From Mesorhizobium sp. WSM3626 (GTDB lineage: Bacteria > Pseudomonadota > Alphaproteobacteria > Rhizobiales > Rhizobiaceae): a stretch of 64,000 bases of DNA. The stretch's first letter is position 1. Every line of letters starts with the position of its first letter. A program made the translations under genes and the position numbers. Shown in pieces: positions 45,316 through 53,818 of this stretch. The DNA is taken from assembly GCF_000513935.1 (NCBI RefSeq), contig NZ_AZUY01000009.1, positions 32,731-96,730 of the forward strand, given 5' to 3'. Under the pieces are notes generated by a model. It ran no database searches and was not told where the DNA came from. It saw only the letters and a list, made by a program, of their open reading frames with translations.

Positions 45316-45953
45316 CGGCCTGCCTCCTTTTCGGCGGCCTCGGCCGCGAGGATCTTCTTGTAAGCGTCGGCCGTCAGGCCCATCGCCGTGCAGACGGCCA
45401 GCTGCGCCTCGTCGAGCGCATCGGCGGTCTTGTTGTCCCGCCGGGTGATGTCCATCTGCGGCTTGGTCAGCACCGGCTGGTTCTCGACGAACTTCTCGAA
45501 GGCAGCCTTGTCCGACTTGAAGAGCGCGATGCCCCATTCCTTCATGGCCGGCGTCAGCTTGCCGGCCGTGAGGGCCGCCGTGACGGCTTCGTCGGCTTTT
45601 TCGGCCGACGTCTCGTCGCGAAGCTCCTTCAGCTGGTCGCGCAGCTCAGTGAGCGCCGCGATCGGCACGTACTCCGCCGGGTTTGGATTTTTGGCACTCA
45701 GCGCAGATTGCACCGCGCCAACGATCTCGTCGGTGGCGGCTTCAGGCTTGAGGCCTGCCGCCTTGGCCAGCTTCGAGCGATCGGCGACAGCGGCCGTCAC
45801 CGCCGTGAGCACGGCAGCCGGCTTGGCGTCCTCGGTCAGGCCAGCAGCCCTGGCCAGCGCGGTGCTGGAGGTGAGGAGTGCCTGGATTGCGGAAAGGACG
45901 GCGTCCTCCCCAGTGCCCTTGGGCAAGCCCAGGGCGGTCAGGATCTTATCCAT
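45312..45953 (-). CDS. Scaffold protein nested in the protease gene (Mu gpZ-like)
   Basis: 213 residues starting MDKILTALGLPKGTGED. GAAGGAACCGAA gives a strong Shine-Dalgarno 8 bases before this internal ATG. Same-frame nested scaffolds are known for Mu (gpZ in gpI) and lambda (Nu3 in C). The protein is helical, with LTELRDQLKELRDETSAEKA as a probable coiled coil, and is expected to direct capsid assembly and then be degraded. Confidence 0.75.
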   Translation of the reverse strand: MDKILTALGLPKGTGEDAVLSAIQALLTSSTALARAAGLTEDAKPAAVLTAVTAAVADRSKLAKAAGLKPEAATDEIVGAVQSALSAKNPNPAEYVPIAALTELRDQLKELRDETSAEKADEAVTAALTAGKLTPAMKEWGIALFKSDKAAFEKFVENQPVLTKPQMDITRRDNKTADALDEAQLAVCTAMGLTADAYKKILAAEAAEKEAGR

Positions 45954-46481
45954 TTCGGTTCCTTCTTCGGAGAGGTTTGCAAAAACTGCACTCGCCGCCG
46001 CCGCTTCAAGATCGAGCGCCGGGGTGTTGGTCAGCGCCACGTTCAGAATGAGCATGACGCGGCCATCCGCCTTGCGGTGCGGAATGACAGGAGAGAGGTA
46101 GCGGTATTCTTCGGCCTTGATCGCGGCGGCAGCAGATGGCGTCCAAGCGACACGGCCCCAAATGCCGTCGTCGCGGACCTGAAGCTCCTTGACCCAGCCG
46201 GCTGCCTTGGCGGTGCCGCCTACGCCATCCTTTACGCCGAAGACGGACTGGTGATCGTAGTCGACCACCATGTCGGTACCAGAGTGATACTGCCGGGTGC
46301 GGGCGACGATCGCTTCCTGGTCGTCATGGCTGCCACTGTCGAACTTGCGGCCGTCCCTGGCTTCGAACTTGCCGGCCGGCACCAGGCGCATCCAGGCATC
46401 GGTCCCTTCAGGCGCGATGACGGCCACCGCCAGGGCGGCGACCGACGCGGTCGATAGCAAGGAAGCAATTGCGGATTTCAT
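45312..46481 (-). CDS. Phage head maturation protease with scaffold domain (Mu gpI-like)
   Basis: 389 residues. The N-terminal ~170 residues are a Mu-I-like protease (VVDYDHQSVFGVKDGVGGTA, IWGRVAWTPSAAAAIKAEEY, RYLSPVIPHRKADGRVM). The C-terminal ~210 residues are helical, Ala/Lys/Glu-rich scaffold with coiled-coil character. An internal start for scaffold alone lies at 45953. The first ~25 residues look like a signal peptide, which is unusual and may be an annotation start effect; the next possible start is M31. Confidence 0.88.
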   Translation of the reverse strand: MKSAIASLLSTASVAALAVAVIAPEGTDAWMRLVPAGKFEARDGRKFDSGSHDDQEAIVARTRQYHSGTDMVVDYDHQSVFGVKDGVGGTAKAAGWVKELQVRDDGIWGRVAWTPSAAAAIKAEEYRYLSPVIPHRKADGRVMLILNVALTNTPALDLEAAAASAVFANLSEEGTEMDKILTALGLPKGTGEDAVLSAIQALLTSSTALARAAGLTEDAKPAAVLTAVTAAVADRSKLAKAAGLKPEAATDEIVGAVQSALSAKNPNPAEYVPIAALTELRDQLKELRDETSAEKADEAVTAALTAGKLTPAMKEWGIALFKSDKAAFEKFVENQPVLTKPQMDITRRDNKTADALDEAQLAVCTAMGLTADAYKKILAAEAAEKEAGR

Positions 46482-46793
46482 CAGCGGACATTGGCCCGGC
46501 CGATGCTGTCAAATCATGCCCGCCATGGCGGGCGGCAGCTTGTGCTTGGGAGGTCGAACTGGCGGGACTGATGCTGGCAGGACCGCCGCCGAATTCGCAA
46601 CCGAACGGTAGCTGACAGGGAACCAACCGGCAAGGCTGCCAAAAAATTCGTTTTCGCGATTGGCTCCATCGGGGGCGGATAGGCCTTAAAATCGGTTTTG
46701 AACGGGGCTACAGCGCCAAACAGGGCTCCGCGCACCCAGTGGACGCCCTCAGGGGTCGCCGTGCGCTTGTGCGGCGATCGTTTGTGGGTGAGT
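46482..46793. other. Gap between MuF-like and protease genes, with a 16-bp palindrome
   Basis: 312 bases without a convincing gene. A perfect palindrome, GCCCGCCATGGCGGGC, lies at 46518-46533 close to the protease start, followed on the minus strand by ATGATTTG. A minus-strand frame across the gap is open but has no start or composition that supports it. A late promoter for the head operon or a processing site is possible. Confidence 0.5.
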
Positions 46794-47597
46794 TCAACCG
46801 GGCGGCTGCGCCCAATCCGAAGCGCCGGTCTTGCCCGCCAGATCCTGTTCGACGACGGAGATGTAGCCGGCCTTGCCTGGGTTGTAGGCCCAGCCCGGAT
46901 CGATGCCATCGGGCACTGTGGTGATCTCACCGGTGCGTTTGTTGACGTATTTGCGCATCGTACCGGCGATGGGCTCGAACTTCAGCACCTCGCCCTCGCG
47001 CTGCAGGCGGTCAATATCGCGCTGGCTGACACTCTGCAGGGTGCAATGGCAGTTCCAGCCATTCGGGCAGGCATGGGTGTTCCACCAGGGGTGATCGACC
47101 GGCAGGACCGTATTGTGCCAGAGGTGATGCAGCGGTCTTGGATATTCCTGTCCCTCCAGGTGGACATAGCGGAGGAACGGCCGAGCCGCCTTGTTGCGCT
47201 CAAAGGTCGACCAGTGACCAGCGGCGTAGCTGACACGCATGTTGACGTCGAAGATGGTGGTCAGCCGCCTGGTGCTGCCGAGCTGCGACCAGTGCGCCTC
47301 GCCGGAGACCGGATCGAACGCCGGCTGCTGACCCCACCATCCCTTCGTCTGGAGCAGCGGCGTCAGCTCGGCTGCGAACTGGCGGAAGGTCTTGCCCTCG
47401 GAGAGCGCCTTCAGCAAAGCCTGGTAGATGTCGTCAAGGATGTCGAAGCCGGCAGACTTGGCGACTGTGAAGGCGCGAGCATGGGCTTCCTGCCATGTGT
47501 CCAGCCACGAGAATTCCGGATCAAGGCGCTGACCGCGCGCGAACAGCGCGGCGATGGCGTCGCGTGGCGGCAGTGGCTTTAGGACTGCGTCGACCAC
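46794..47597 (-). CDS. Phage minor head protein (MuF / SPP1 gp7 family)
   Basis: 267 residues from GTG. The MuF domain is recognisable by RRLTTIFDVNMRVSYAAGHW, TFERNKAARPFLRYVHL, and the metal-like motif WNTHACPNGWNCHCTLQSVS. In Mu this protein (gp30) enters the head through the portal and is needed for morphogenesis. It lies after the portal gene, as usual. Confidence 0.9.
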   Translation of the reverse strand: MVDAVLKPLPPRDAIAALFARGQRLDPEFSWLDTWQEAHARAFTVAKSAGFDILDDIYQALLKALSEGKTFRQFAAELTPLLQTKGWWGQQPAFDPVSGEAHWSQLGSTRRLTTIFDVNMRVSYAAGHWSTFERNKAARPFLRYVHLEGQEYPRPLHHLWHNTVLPVDHPWWNTHACPNGWNCHCTLQSVSQRDIDRLQREGEVLKFEPIAGTMRKYVNKRTGEITTVPDGIDPGWAYNPGKAGYISVVEQDLAGKTGASDWAQPPG

Positions 47598-47602
47598 AAA
47601 CC

Positions 47603-47848
47603 CTAGACCTTCATGACTGTTCGGGCTTCAGGATGGTCGAGCGCCATCCGGATGATGCTTCGAATCTCGCGCGCCACGATGTCGTGAAGCTCGCAAACCT
47701 CATGATATTCGAGCTCGCGAAGAAACCCATGCAAGCTAAGCGCTCCGACGAAGTCGCCGCTCCAGACCGTCATCTGCTCATCGTGGCAGATCCGATCGAC
47801 TGCCGCTGTTGGCAAGAGGGTCACCGTTCCCATTGCATGCTCCGTCAA
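47603..47848 (-). CDS. Small hypothetical protein between portal and MuF
   Basis: 81 residues, coupled to the portal by an ATGA overlap and 5 bases from MuF. It has an acidic middle and an amphipathic helix VCELHDIVAREIRSIIRMAL. An internal ATG (residue 6) could also start it. There is no known family. Confidence 0.6.
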   Translation of the reverse strand: MTEHAMGTVTLLPTAAVDRICHDEQMTVWSGDFVGALSLHGFLRELEYHEVCELHDIVAREIRSIIRMALDHPEARTVMKV

Positions 47849-49419
47849 AGCGTCTCGTCAACTTCGCCGGCCAGGCGCGCGGCAAAGGCGGATCTCGCCA
47901 GCAGCTCGGTCAGCGCGGCGGCATCGAGCCCGGCGAAGCGCTGCGCCAGGAGAGCCTTCACGTCTTCCACGGAAGAGGCCGCGGCGATCTCGGCTTCCAA
48001 CCCAGCGACGACCGGTGAGACCAGCGGCTTCCAGTCCGCCAACATGTCGTCGGCCGCGCGCTCGATCGCGTCACGGTTCTCGACGCCGATAGCCGAGAGC
48101 GCTGGCGGACGTTCGCCTGGCTTGCGCAGCTTCAGCTCCGGATCGGCCGGCGCGGCGATCGGCGCCGACACCTTTGGCGCAACCAACAGCTCCTCGTCCT
48201 TCTCAGGGTCAGGCAGACCGATGCGGTCGCGCATCGTCGACATGCCGACCTTGAGGCCGAGCGGCACGAGCGAGACCACGTTCTCGACCAGTGCCTTGAT
48301 GTCGACCTGTTCCGGCCGGCCGATGCGTATCCTCGGGTACTTCTTCTGCGGCCCGAAATTCAGGTCCACCGCCGGCCGGGTGAGATCCCGATTTAGCGTC
48401 GCCGCGATCTGGCGGGCGTCGCCTTTCTCGATATCTTCCCGGACACCGTCATGGGTCTTGCCGACCGCATAGCCGCCAGCGATTGCGTCCGTTGTGCCCG
48501 TCTGCCCGAGCACCACCTTGGAAACCTGCTGGTCCAGCCAGTCGGCGCGCTCCTTGTAGAGCGCGTGCGACCCCGAAATATCCGCCTTCACAAAGTCGAC
48601 GATCATCGACGTCGGCACGATGGCGGCATAGTCGACGCCAATGTCGCTCACCGCCTCAAGCAGAGTCTTCTTGTCTTTCTCGGATGCCCCGGCGTCATAT
48701 TTGCCGAGGCGAAGCGGCTGGCCGTAGGCCTCGCAGAAGATCGCCCAGTCCTTGACGGTGAAGCTCTTGAACAGGAACGTCCAGGCGACGGCGCGGGCGA
48801 TGCCGCCCCGGATAGGCAGGCCCGACTTCACCTTGGCCGAATGATAGATCCAGTGGTACGGCACCAGCGGCTCGTTGAGACCGCCATTGCGCAGCAGCGG
48901 CGTCTCACCGTCGACCTGGTCGAAGACGAACCAGCGCGGGTCGCGCCACGCCAGCCGCTTCGGCCGCCATTGACCTTCCGAGGTGTCCCAGATGATCTCG
49001 GTGCAGGAAAAGCCCTTGCCGACCGCGTCTAGGATGTCGAACAACTCGTCTTCGAAGCCGTCCCGTTCGATGATCTCGCGCACCAGGTCGGCAGCCGCGA
49101 CACTGACCGCGTCATCGCCGGCCGCTTCAACGGTGATGTCGAGGCCGGACACCTGGCGCTTGCGGACGCCGAGGACACCGGCGTAGTGGGGGTCGCGCTC
49201 CTCCATGTCCTCGGCCAATGCCAGATAGTTTTCCGGGTCGCCGTCGATCGAGGCACGAAGGACCTGGGCCAACCGATCGGGCGTGAGACCGGCGGCCGGA
49301 TGCAGCGCGTCGTGGCGGCGCACGCCGGTCGATGTCGGCGCGGCCTGCTCCACCTTTAGCGCGGCCTTCTCGATTGGCCGGCCATAGCGGTCAACGATCC
49401 CTTTGAACATGTCAGCCAT
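47845..49419 (-). CDS. Portal protein (DUF935 family, Mu gp29)
   Basis: 524 residues. DUF935 portals form the dodecameric ring for DNA entry and exit. Seen: YLALAEDMEERDPHYAGVLG with VRKRQVSGLD, VGKGFSCTEIIWDTSEGQWR, GGIARAVAWTFLFKSFTVKD with WAIFCEAYGQPLRLGKYD, and VVLGQTGTTD. It overlaps the terminase stop by one base. All family blocks are present. Confidence 0.95.
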   Translation of the reverse strand: MADMFKGIVDRYGRPIEKAALKVEQAAPTSTGVRRHDALHPAAGLTPDRLAQVLRASIDGDPENYLALAEDMEERDPHYAGVLGVRKRQVSGLDITVEAAGDDAVSVAAADLVREIIERDGFEDELFDILDAVGKGFSCTEIIWDTSEGQWRPKRLAWRDPRWFVFDQVDGETPLLRNGGLNEPLVPYHWIYHSAKVKSGLPIRGGIARAVAWTFLFKSFTVKDWAIFCEAYGQPLRLGKYDAGASEKDKKTLLEAVSDIGVDYAAIVPTSMIVDFVKADISGSHALYKERADWLDQQVSKVVLGQTGTTDAIAGGYAVGKTHDGVREDIEKGDARQIAATLNRDLTRPAVDLNFGPQKKYPRIRIGRPEQVDIKALVENVVSLVPLGLKVGMSTMRDRIGLPDPEKDEELLVAPKVSAPIAAPADPELKLRKPGERPPALSAIGVENRDAIERAADDMLADWKPLVSPVVAGLEAEIAAASSVEDVKALLAQRFAGLDAAALTELLARSAFAARLAGEVDETL

Positions 49420-51113
49420 CAGTAGATCCCCGGATTGCGGCGAGTGGACGCCATGCGGAAGCCCCGATCGTTGTCATCGGCGCGGTCGCGCCAACTGCGG
49501 CTCTGGTCGGTGCTGGCCCTTTCCTCAAAACGGCTCTTGGCAATCGGCGCCGGCAGATAGCCGTATTCATGCCACTGCATGCGGCTGGCGAAATAGGCGA
49601 GCACCAGGGCGACCGCGAAGTCGCCATGCCGCTTTGCGCCGGCCACGCCGACACGCTCGGGCGGGATTGAGGGAATGCCGCGGATAATCTTGACCAGGCG
49701 AAGATCCACGGCGTGCTCGGCGTCCCTGGTGAGCGCTATGTTGTCGTCTTCAAAGGCGGTTTTAAGCGGCGGGAAATTCTCGTTGTACCAGTTCTGGCTG
49801 AGGGTCACCGACCAGACCAGGCCGCCCGGCGTCTCCTCGGTGTGCAGGCCGAAGATGCGGCCGAGATCCTCGGCAAGGTTCATGCCGACGCCCGTCGCGT
49901 CCACAGCGGCCCCGCAGAGGCGCGGTGCCGTCTTCAGCATCAGGGTGGCGATTTCCTTCTGTTCCTGGAAAGGCACGTTTCGTAGCTCGACGGTCAGAGC
50001 GGCCTTTCGGCGGAGCACCTTGTCGATCGACAGCAGCGACATGATCGCCGGGTCGGCCTTGCGCGCCGGGTCATAGCCGAATGCGTGCTGGCGGTTTTCG
50101 TCGAGGCCGTCGAGCGCCTTCTTGATGGCGTCCTGGTGCGGCGCCATCAGATGCTGGCGTTCCAGCTCGGGCCGATGCAGGAAGTCAAGCGGCAGATCTA
50201 TGCGGATGACCGGCGCTTCTTCCGGCGTCAGCGTCATGCGCGCTTCGATCAGCGGCGTGGTCAGCCAGGCGCCCGAGCCCATCGACGGAACGCAGAACAG
50301 CTCCTCGTCGGCGCCGTCACCGTAGAAGTCGATGATGTCCTGGCGCCAGGCGGCCTCGGCCTCGGGCGACCACTCCGCCCCCGTGACCAGGCAGATGCGC
50401 TCATAGAGGCCCTCCAGCAGCGCCTGGTCGAAGTCGATCTTGAGATGGCTGTACTTCGACCGGCCGCCGAGAATGTCCTGGACCTGGACGTTGAATTCAT
50501 TGTCGGCGCCATTGTGCGTCGAGCAGACCACGACCTGGCCGCCCCACATCAGGTTCGCGAGCGCCGCCTTGAGCAGCTCCTTCAGGCTGTCGACGAACGC
50601 CGCCTCGTCGATGATGACCAGGCCCTGCTTGCCGCGCAGGGTGCGCGGCGCCGACGACAGCGCCAGGATCTCGAAGCCGGACGCGAACTGGATGCGGAAA
50701 GCCTTGATCTGGCGTGTCTCGTCGGGGTGCGCCGGGTCGGTGTCGGCGAACAGGAACTCTTCCTGGGCAATTGCTGCCTCTGCGTAGGCCCGAGCCCACA
50801 TGGCGCAGGCGTCGATGAACTCGCGCGTCATCTCCTGCGAATAGGAGATGTACATGGCGTCCATGCCGCCGGCATCCTTGGCCCGGCTGGCGCGCAGCAC
50901 GGCATACGAGGCCAGCGCCCAGGTCTCGCCGATGCGGCGGCTCTTCTCGATGAACAGCACGCGGACAGCCGTGCTTTCGAGCAGCGAGACGGTGCGCCCC
51001 TGATAGCCGAGCAGCACGCTGGGCAGACCGACGCTGTCGATGACATGGTCGAGGTTCGCCATGCTCTCGCGGCGGACTCGCTCCCATTCCTCTTTGGAGA
51101 TCGGGCCGCTCAT
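49419..51113 (-). CDS. Terminase large subunit (Mu gp28-like)
   Basis: 564 residues. ATPase plus RNase H-fold nuclease for DNA packaging. Walker A-like: FIEKSRRIGETWALASYAVL; Walker B: QGLVIIDEAAFVDSL (about 185); coupling motif CSTHNG. Nuclease acidic residues are expected in FGYDPARKADPAI and AAVDATGVGMNLAEDL. Residues 2-17 are nearly repeated at the start of the preceding small protein. Packaging is expected to be headful with flanking host DNA, as in Mu. Confidence 0.94.
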   Translation of the reverse strand: MSGPISKEEWERVRRESMANLDHVIDSVGLPSVLLGYQGRTVSLLESTAVRVLFIEKSRRIGETWALASYAVLRASRAKDAGGMDAMYISYSQEMTREFIDACAMWARAYAEAAIAQEEFLFADTDPAHPDETRQIKAFRIQFASGFEILALSSAPRTLRGKQGLVIIDEAAFVDSLKELLKAALANLMWGGQVVVCSTHNGADNEFNVQVQDILGGRSKYSHLKIDFDQALLEGLYERICLVTGAEWSPEAEAAWRQDIIDFYGDGADEELFCVPSMGSGAWLTTPLIEARMTLTPEEAPVIRIDLPLDFLHRPELERQHLMAPHQDAIKKALDGLDENRQHAFGYDPARKADPAIMSLLSIDKVLRRKAALTVELRNVPFQEQKEIATLMLKTAPRLCGAAVDATGVGMNLAEDLGRIFGLHTEETPGGLVWSVTLSQNWYNENFPPLKTAFEDDNIALTRDAEHAVDLRLVKIIRGIPSIPPERVGVAGAKRHGDFAVALVLAYFASRMQWHEYGYLPAPIAKSRFEERASTDQSRSWRDRADDNDRGFRMASTRRNPGIY

Positions 51114-51406
51114 TGCAGCAGCACCTTCGCCCGGGGGTCGTCACGCGTGAGACCGACAGACGTCAACAGGGCATCTTCGGCCGCGGTCAGACATTCGCGC
51201 AGCTGGGTGACAAACGCCTCGACGGCTTCGATATCCTGAGGCGCGTACAGGTGGCCAGCGACACTGCGATGCTGCTCGACTTGGCGAAGCCGCTCACGGA
51301 TCACTCCTGGCAAACAGGCACCCGCGAAGGTGCTGACGTGGATGGCAATCCTGTCGCTCTCGCGGCGGATCTGCTCCCATTCCTCTTTTGAGATCGGGCC
51401 GGTCAC
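51110..51406 (-). CDS. Hypothetical protein sharing the terminase N-terminus
   Basis: 98 residues. The first 16 residues (TGPISKEEWEQIRRES) are nearly identical to the start of the large terminase (SGPISKEEWERVRRES); the rest (RLRQVEQHRSVAGHLYAPQD, AFVTQLRECLTAAEDALLTS) is helical and unrelated. ATGA overlaps on both sides. It may interact with the terminase or be the product of a local duplication. Confidence 0.65.
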   Translation of the reverse strand: MTGPISKEEWEQIRRESDRIAIHVSTFAGACLPGVIRERLRQVEQHRSVAGHLYAPQDIEAVEAFVTQLRECLTAAEDALLTSVGLTRDDPRAKVLLQ

Positions 51407-51717
51407 TGGGTCGGCTCCGGCCAGATGATGGTCACCGATCCATGAATTGTCCGGCGGGCTATCACCTGGTCGAGCACCTCGCCGTCAGGCAAGACGACAT
51501 TCGCCAGGAGCGGCAGACCGTCTTCGCCGAGCACTTCGACCGTCACGTAGCCATAGCCATCGCTGCCGGCAAAGGCCTCGCAGACAGGCCGGTCGAAGAC
51601 CTTCCCATCAAGGATGACGATCGGCAGCGTCTTCGATCGGTAGCGCCAGAAGTCGACATCGTTCCGATTGCCGGAAGTCCTTGTGGTGCGCCGAGGCGGG
51701 ATATGAACTGTGATCAT
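51403..51717 (-). CDS. Hypothetical phage protein
   Basis: 104 residues with a basic N-terminus (HIPPRRTTRTSGNRNDVDFW) and a beta-rich C-terminal half (GYGYVTVEVLGEDGLPLLAN). I do not recognise a family. It is coupled by ATGA to the gp27-like gene and to the next gene, in the packaging block. Confidence 0.6.
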   Translation of the reverse strand: MITVHIPPRRTTRTSGNRNDVDFWRYRSKTLPIVILDGKVFDRPVCEAFAGSDGYGYVTVEVLGEDGLPLLANVVLPDGEVLDQVIARRTIHGSVTIIWPEPTQ

Positions 51718-52307
51718 GGCGCCCTCACGCCGAGGATCTTCGCCTTGATCGCCTCGGCGGTCTCGGCCGACATGCCCTTGGCCTTGGCCACGGTGTCGAC
51801 GGCCTTCTCGACATCGGCCTTGAATTCCTTGGCCACCTTGACCCGGCGATCGCTGGAAACGCTCTGCGCCTGGGTCGCCATCTTCAGCGCCGTGGCGAGC
51901 TGCATCGCGCCGATCGGCGCGAGGCCGCTCTCGCCGGCATCGGTCAGCAGCTCGAACACCAGCGTCTTGATCGCCTCGGCCGCGATCAGCGTCAGATCGT
52001 CGGAGCTCTGGGCGTCGAAGCGCTTGGAGATGGTGGCGGCGATCTCGCGGGTGTCTTCCAGCCGGCGCGTCATCATCGCCAGCTTGATCGAGTAGCGGTT
52101 GAACGCCGAAAACGACGGGATGACGAATTCCAGCTCGCCCTTATGCTCGGCCTGCAGCGCCTGCATCTTCAGGAAGAATTCTTCGTAGATCTCGGTCTGG
52201 GTGCGCTCGCGGTCCTGCAGGGCGGTCGCCGCCCAGGTGATGATCGGGCCGCACTCCTCGGGCAGGCGCTCGATCGCCGAAAGCTGACCACGGCCTTTGC
52301 GCGCCAT
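51714..52307 (-). CDS. DUF3486 family protein (Mu gp27; small terminase)
   Basis: 197 residues starting MARKGRGQLSAIERLPEECG, the usual DUF3486 beginning. It is a helical protein with EELF-like segment QTEIYEEFFLKMQALQ and SAFNRYSIKLAMMTRRLEDT. In Mu-like phages this is the probable small terminase that binds the packaging site and works with gp28. Start 52307 is near the gp26 stop. Confidence 0.9.
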   Translation of the reverse strand: MARKGRGQLSAIERLPEECGPIITWAATALQDRERTQTEIYEEFFLKMQALQAEHKGELEFVIPSFSAFNRYSIKLAMMTRRLEDTREIAATISKRFDAQSSDDLTLIAAEAIKTLVFELLTDAGESGLAPIGAMQLATALKMATQAQSVSSDRRVKVAKEFKADVEKAVDTVAKAKGMSAETAEAIKAKILGVRAP

Positions 52308-52308
52308 G

Positions 52309-52608
52309 TCAGGCCTCCGGCGAAGGACGCGCCACGCCTTCGATGATCGACCGGCGCTCGACATGATCGATGCCGCTGCGGGTGATGGCAGCGACCATGA
52401 TGGTGCTGACCTCGGTCACCTTGACTGCGCCCAGCTCGGCCAGCTTGCGGAGTTGGGTCCGCACCCATTCGCGCGACCGGTTGTGGCCGAACGCGTCGAG
52501 CGTCTTGGTCAGCAACGCTTCGTTCAGGCGCCCGTCCGTCTGCTGGTGCAGCTCCCGCAGGATGACCAGCCGGGCGTCCTCGGTCAGGTATGTGTCAAAG
52601 TCGCTCAT
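52309..52608 (-). CDS. VpaChn25_0724 family phage protein (Mu gp26-like)
   Basis: 99 residues with a winged-helix pattern: MSDFDTYLTEDARLVILREL, LLTKTLDAFGHNRSREWVRT, QLRKLAELGAVKVTEVS. The family is found between gp25 and gp27 in Mu-like phages; its role is not known. It overlaps the DUF2730 gene by ATGA and is 1 base from gp27. Confidence 0.85.
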   Translation of the reverse strand: MSDFDTYLTEDARLVILRELHQQTDGRLNEALLTKTLDAFGHNRSREWVRTQLRKLAELGAVKVTEVSTIMVAAITRSGIDHVERRSIIEGVARPSPEA

Positions 52609-53000
52609 GCGGCGCTCTTCGATCCGGTTAGCAAGAAATTCTCCATCCGATGGACCGTGCGGGCGATGCCGTTGACAACCTCGGCCTGCTTGCCCGCTTC
52701 GCCCTTGATCTCGGCCACTGCCAGCCGCAGGTCGGTGAACGACTTCACGTCGGGCAGGTGCTTCATGTCGCTCTCGATCGACTGGACGCGCACGGCATGA
52801 TCTTCGAGCTTCCTCTCGATTTCGGCGCTCTTGCCGTCGATCGAGCTACGGATCACCTGCAGCTCCTCGGCATTGGATGCCTTGAATGCGTCGATATCGG
52901 CCTGTGCCTTCTTCGACCCTGCGGTCAGGAAGACGTAGACGATCGTCGCGAGCGACAGCAGGGGCGAGGCCAGCGAGGCCCAGGTGGACAAGTCTTCCAT
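52605..53000 (-). CDS. DUF2730 family protein (Mu gp25-like)
   Basis: 131 residues: one N-terminal membrane helix (TWASLASPLLSLATIVYVFL) and a long coiled coil (about 35-115). It ends with VVNGIARTVHRMENFLL, typical of the family. The start at 53000 follows the TraR gene stop by a one-base overlap. Function unknown; membrane anchoring near the lysis genes suggests a lysis or superinfection role. Confidence 0.85.
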   Translation of the reverse strand: MEDLSTWASLASPLLSLATIVYVFLTAGSKKAQADIDAFKASNAEELQVIRSSIDGKSAEIERKLEDHAVRVQSIESDMKHLPDVKSFTDLRLAVAEIKGEAGKQAEVVNGIARTVHRMENFLLTGSKSAA

Positions 53001-53233
53001 CAGGCACGTCTCCGGCTCTGTCGTTCGATGAAGGTTTCGCAGTCGAAGCACCGCGTGCAATTGGGCACCGCCTGGCGGCGGGCGTCGGGAATGCGTTCGC
53101 CGCAGTCGCAGAAGGGCGAGGCCGTCACGTCGACGGCCGACCGTATCGCCGCCTGGATGCGCTGGACACCGGCAACGCGCTCAGCCTCGACGCGCGCTTC
53201 GGCCAGCTCGACCGCCGCGTTGCCGCCCTTCAT
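53000..53233 (-). CDS. TraR/DksA-type C4 zinc finger protein
   Basis: 77 residues. A helical N-terminus (VELAEARVEAERVAGVQRIQ) precedes the zinc finger: CDCGERIPDARRQAVPNCTR-C-FDC. Such small phage proteins bind RNA polymerase through the secondary channel or remain uncharacterised. The start at 53233 shares ATGA with the Rz1 stop; an ATG 4 codons earlier is possible. Confidence 0.87.
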   Translation of the reverse strand: MKGGNAAVELAEARVEAERVAGVQRIQAAIRSAVDVTASPFCDCGERIPDARRQAVPNCTRCFDCETFIERQSRRRA

Positions 53234-53502
53234 GGCTTGTCCCACTCCGCGACCTTGGCGAGGCGCACCGCGCAGACATTTCGCGCGCTGCCGTTCACGT
53301 CGCCGCGTTCGACGAAATCGCCAGCGGTCGCTGGGCCGCCCGGCTTGGACCAGTTGGGCGGCGGCGGGATCAGGAATGCCGGCGGGACACGCTCCTTGAT
53401 GATCTCGGTCCTAACGACCACCTGCGGCTCCGGCGGCTGGGTCGTACAGTTTGCGCAGATCAGCAGGCACAGGCTGAGCGAGGAAATGGCTAACGTCCGC
53501 AT
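53230..53502 (-). CDS. Rz1-like outer-membrane spanin
   Basis: 90 residues. A hydrophobic start (LAISSLSLCLLICANC) gives an imperfect lipobox with Cys near residue 20. The mature part is Pro-rich (TTQPPEPQ, RVPPAFLIPPPPNW). It overlaps the Rz gene by 92 bases in another frame, which is the classical Rz/Rz1 layout. The C-terminal extension is longer than usual. Confidence 0.75.
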   Translation of the reverse strand: MRTLAISSLSLCLLICANCTTQPPEPQVVVRTEIIKERVPPAFLIPPPPNWSKPGGPATAGDFVERGDVNGSARNVCAVRLAKVAEWDKP

Positions 53503-53818
53503 TGGCGTCTTTCAGGGCGGCCACGGCCGCGTTGGTGTCGATGAAGGCCTGGTTCGAGGCGGCGATCTGTTCAGCAAGCTGGGCGGTCAGCTTGGCGTCG
53601 GAGGCGGCTTGCGCCTGTAGCCTGCCGATCGTGGCCTGGTTGGCGGCGTTGACGTCCTCAGCCACTTTCAGATCGGCCTTCGTCTGACGCGTCTCGGCCT
53701 TGGCCTGGACGGTATCGGCTTCCGCATCACGGGCCGCCAGCTTGTAGTGGTAGGCAACCAGGCCGAGGCCCATGAACGCCAGGACGACCAGCCCGGCGAT
53801 GATCAGGCGCGCCTGCAT
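53411..53818 (-). CDS. Rz-like inner-membrane spanin
   Basis: 135 residues. N-terminal membrane helix (MQARLIIAGLVVLAFMGLGL) and a long periplasmic coiled coil (about 28-110), as in i-spanins that link to Rz1 and fuse the membranes at lysis. The start at 53818 overlaps the endolysin stop by one base; more codons upstream are open but lie inside the endolysin gene. Confidence 0.8.
   Translation of the reverse strand: MQARLIIAGLVVLAFMGLGLVAYHYKLAARDAEADTVQAKAETRQTKADLKVAEDVNAANQATIGRLQAQAASDAKLTAQLAEQIAASNQAFIDTNAAVAALKDANADVSHFLAQPVPADLRKLYDPAAGAAGGR

Noticed and set aside
46514..46930. Minus-strand frame across the gap before the protease gene
   Set aside because: Its first part is inside the MuF gene and the rest lacks a start and protein-like composition.
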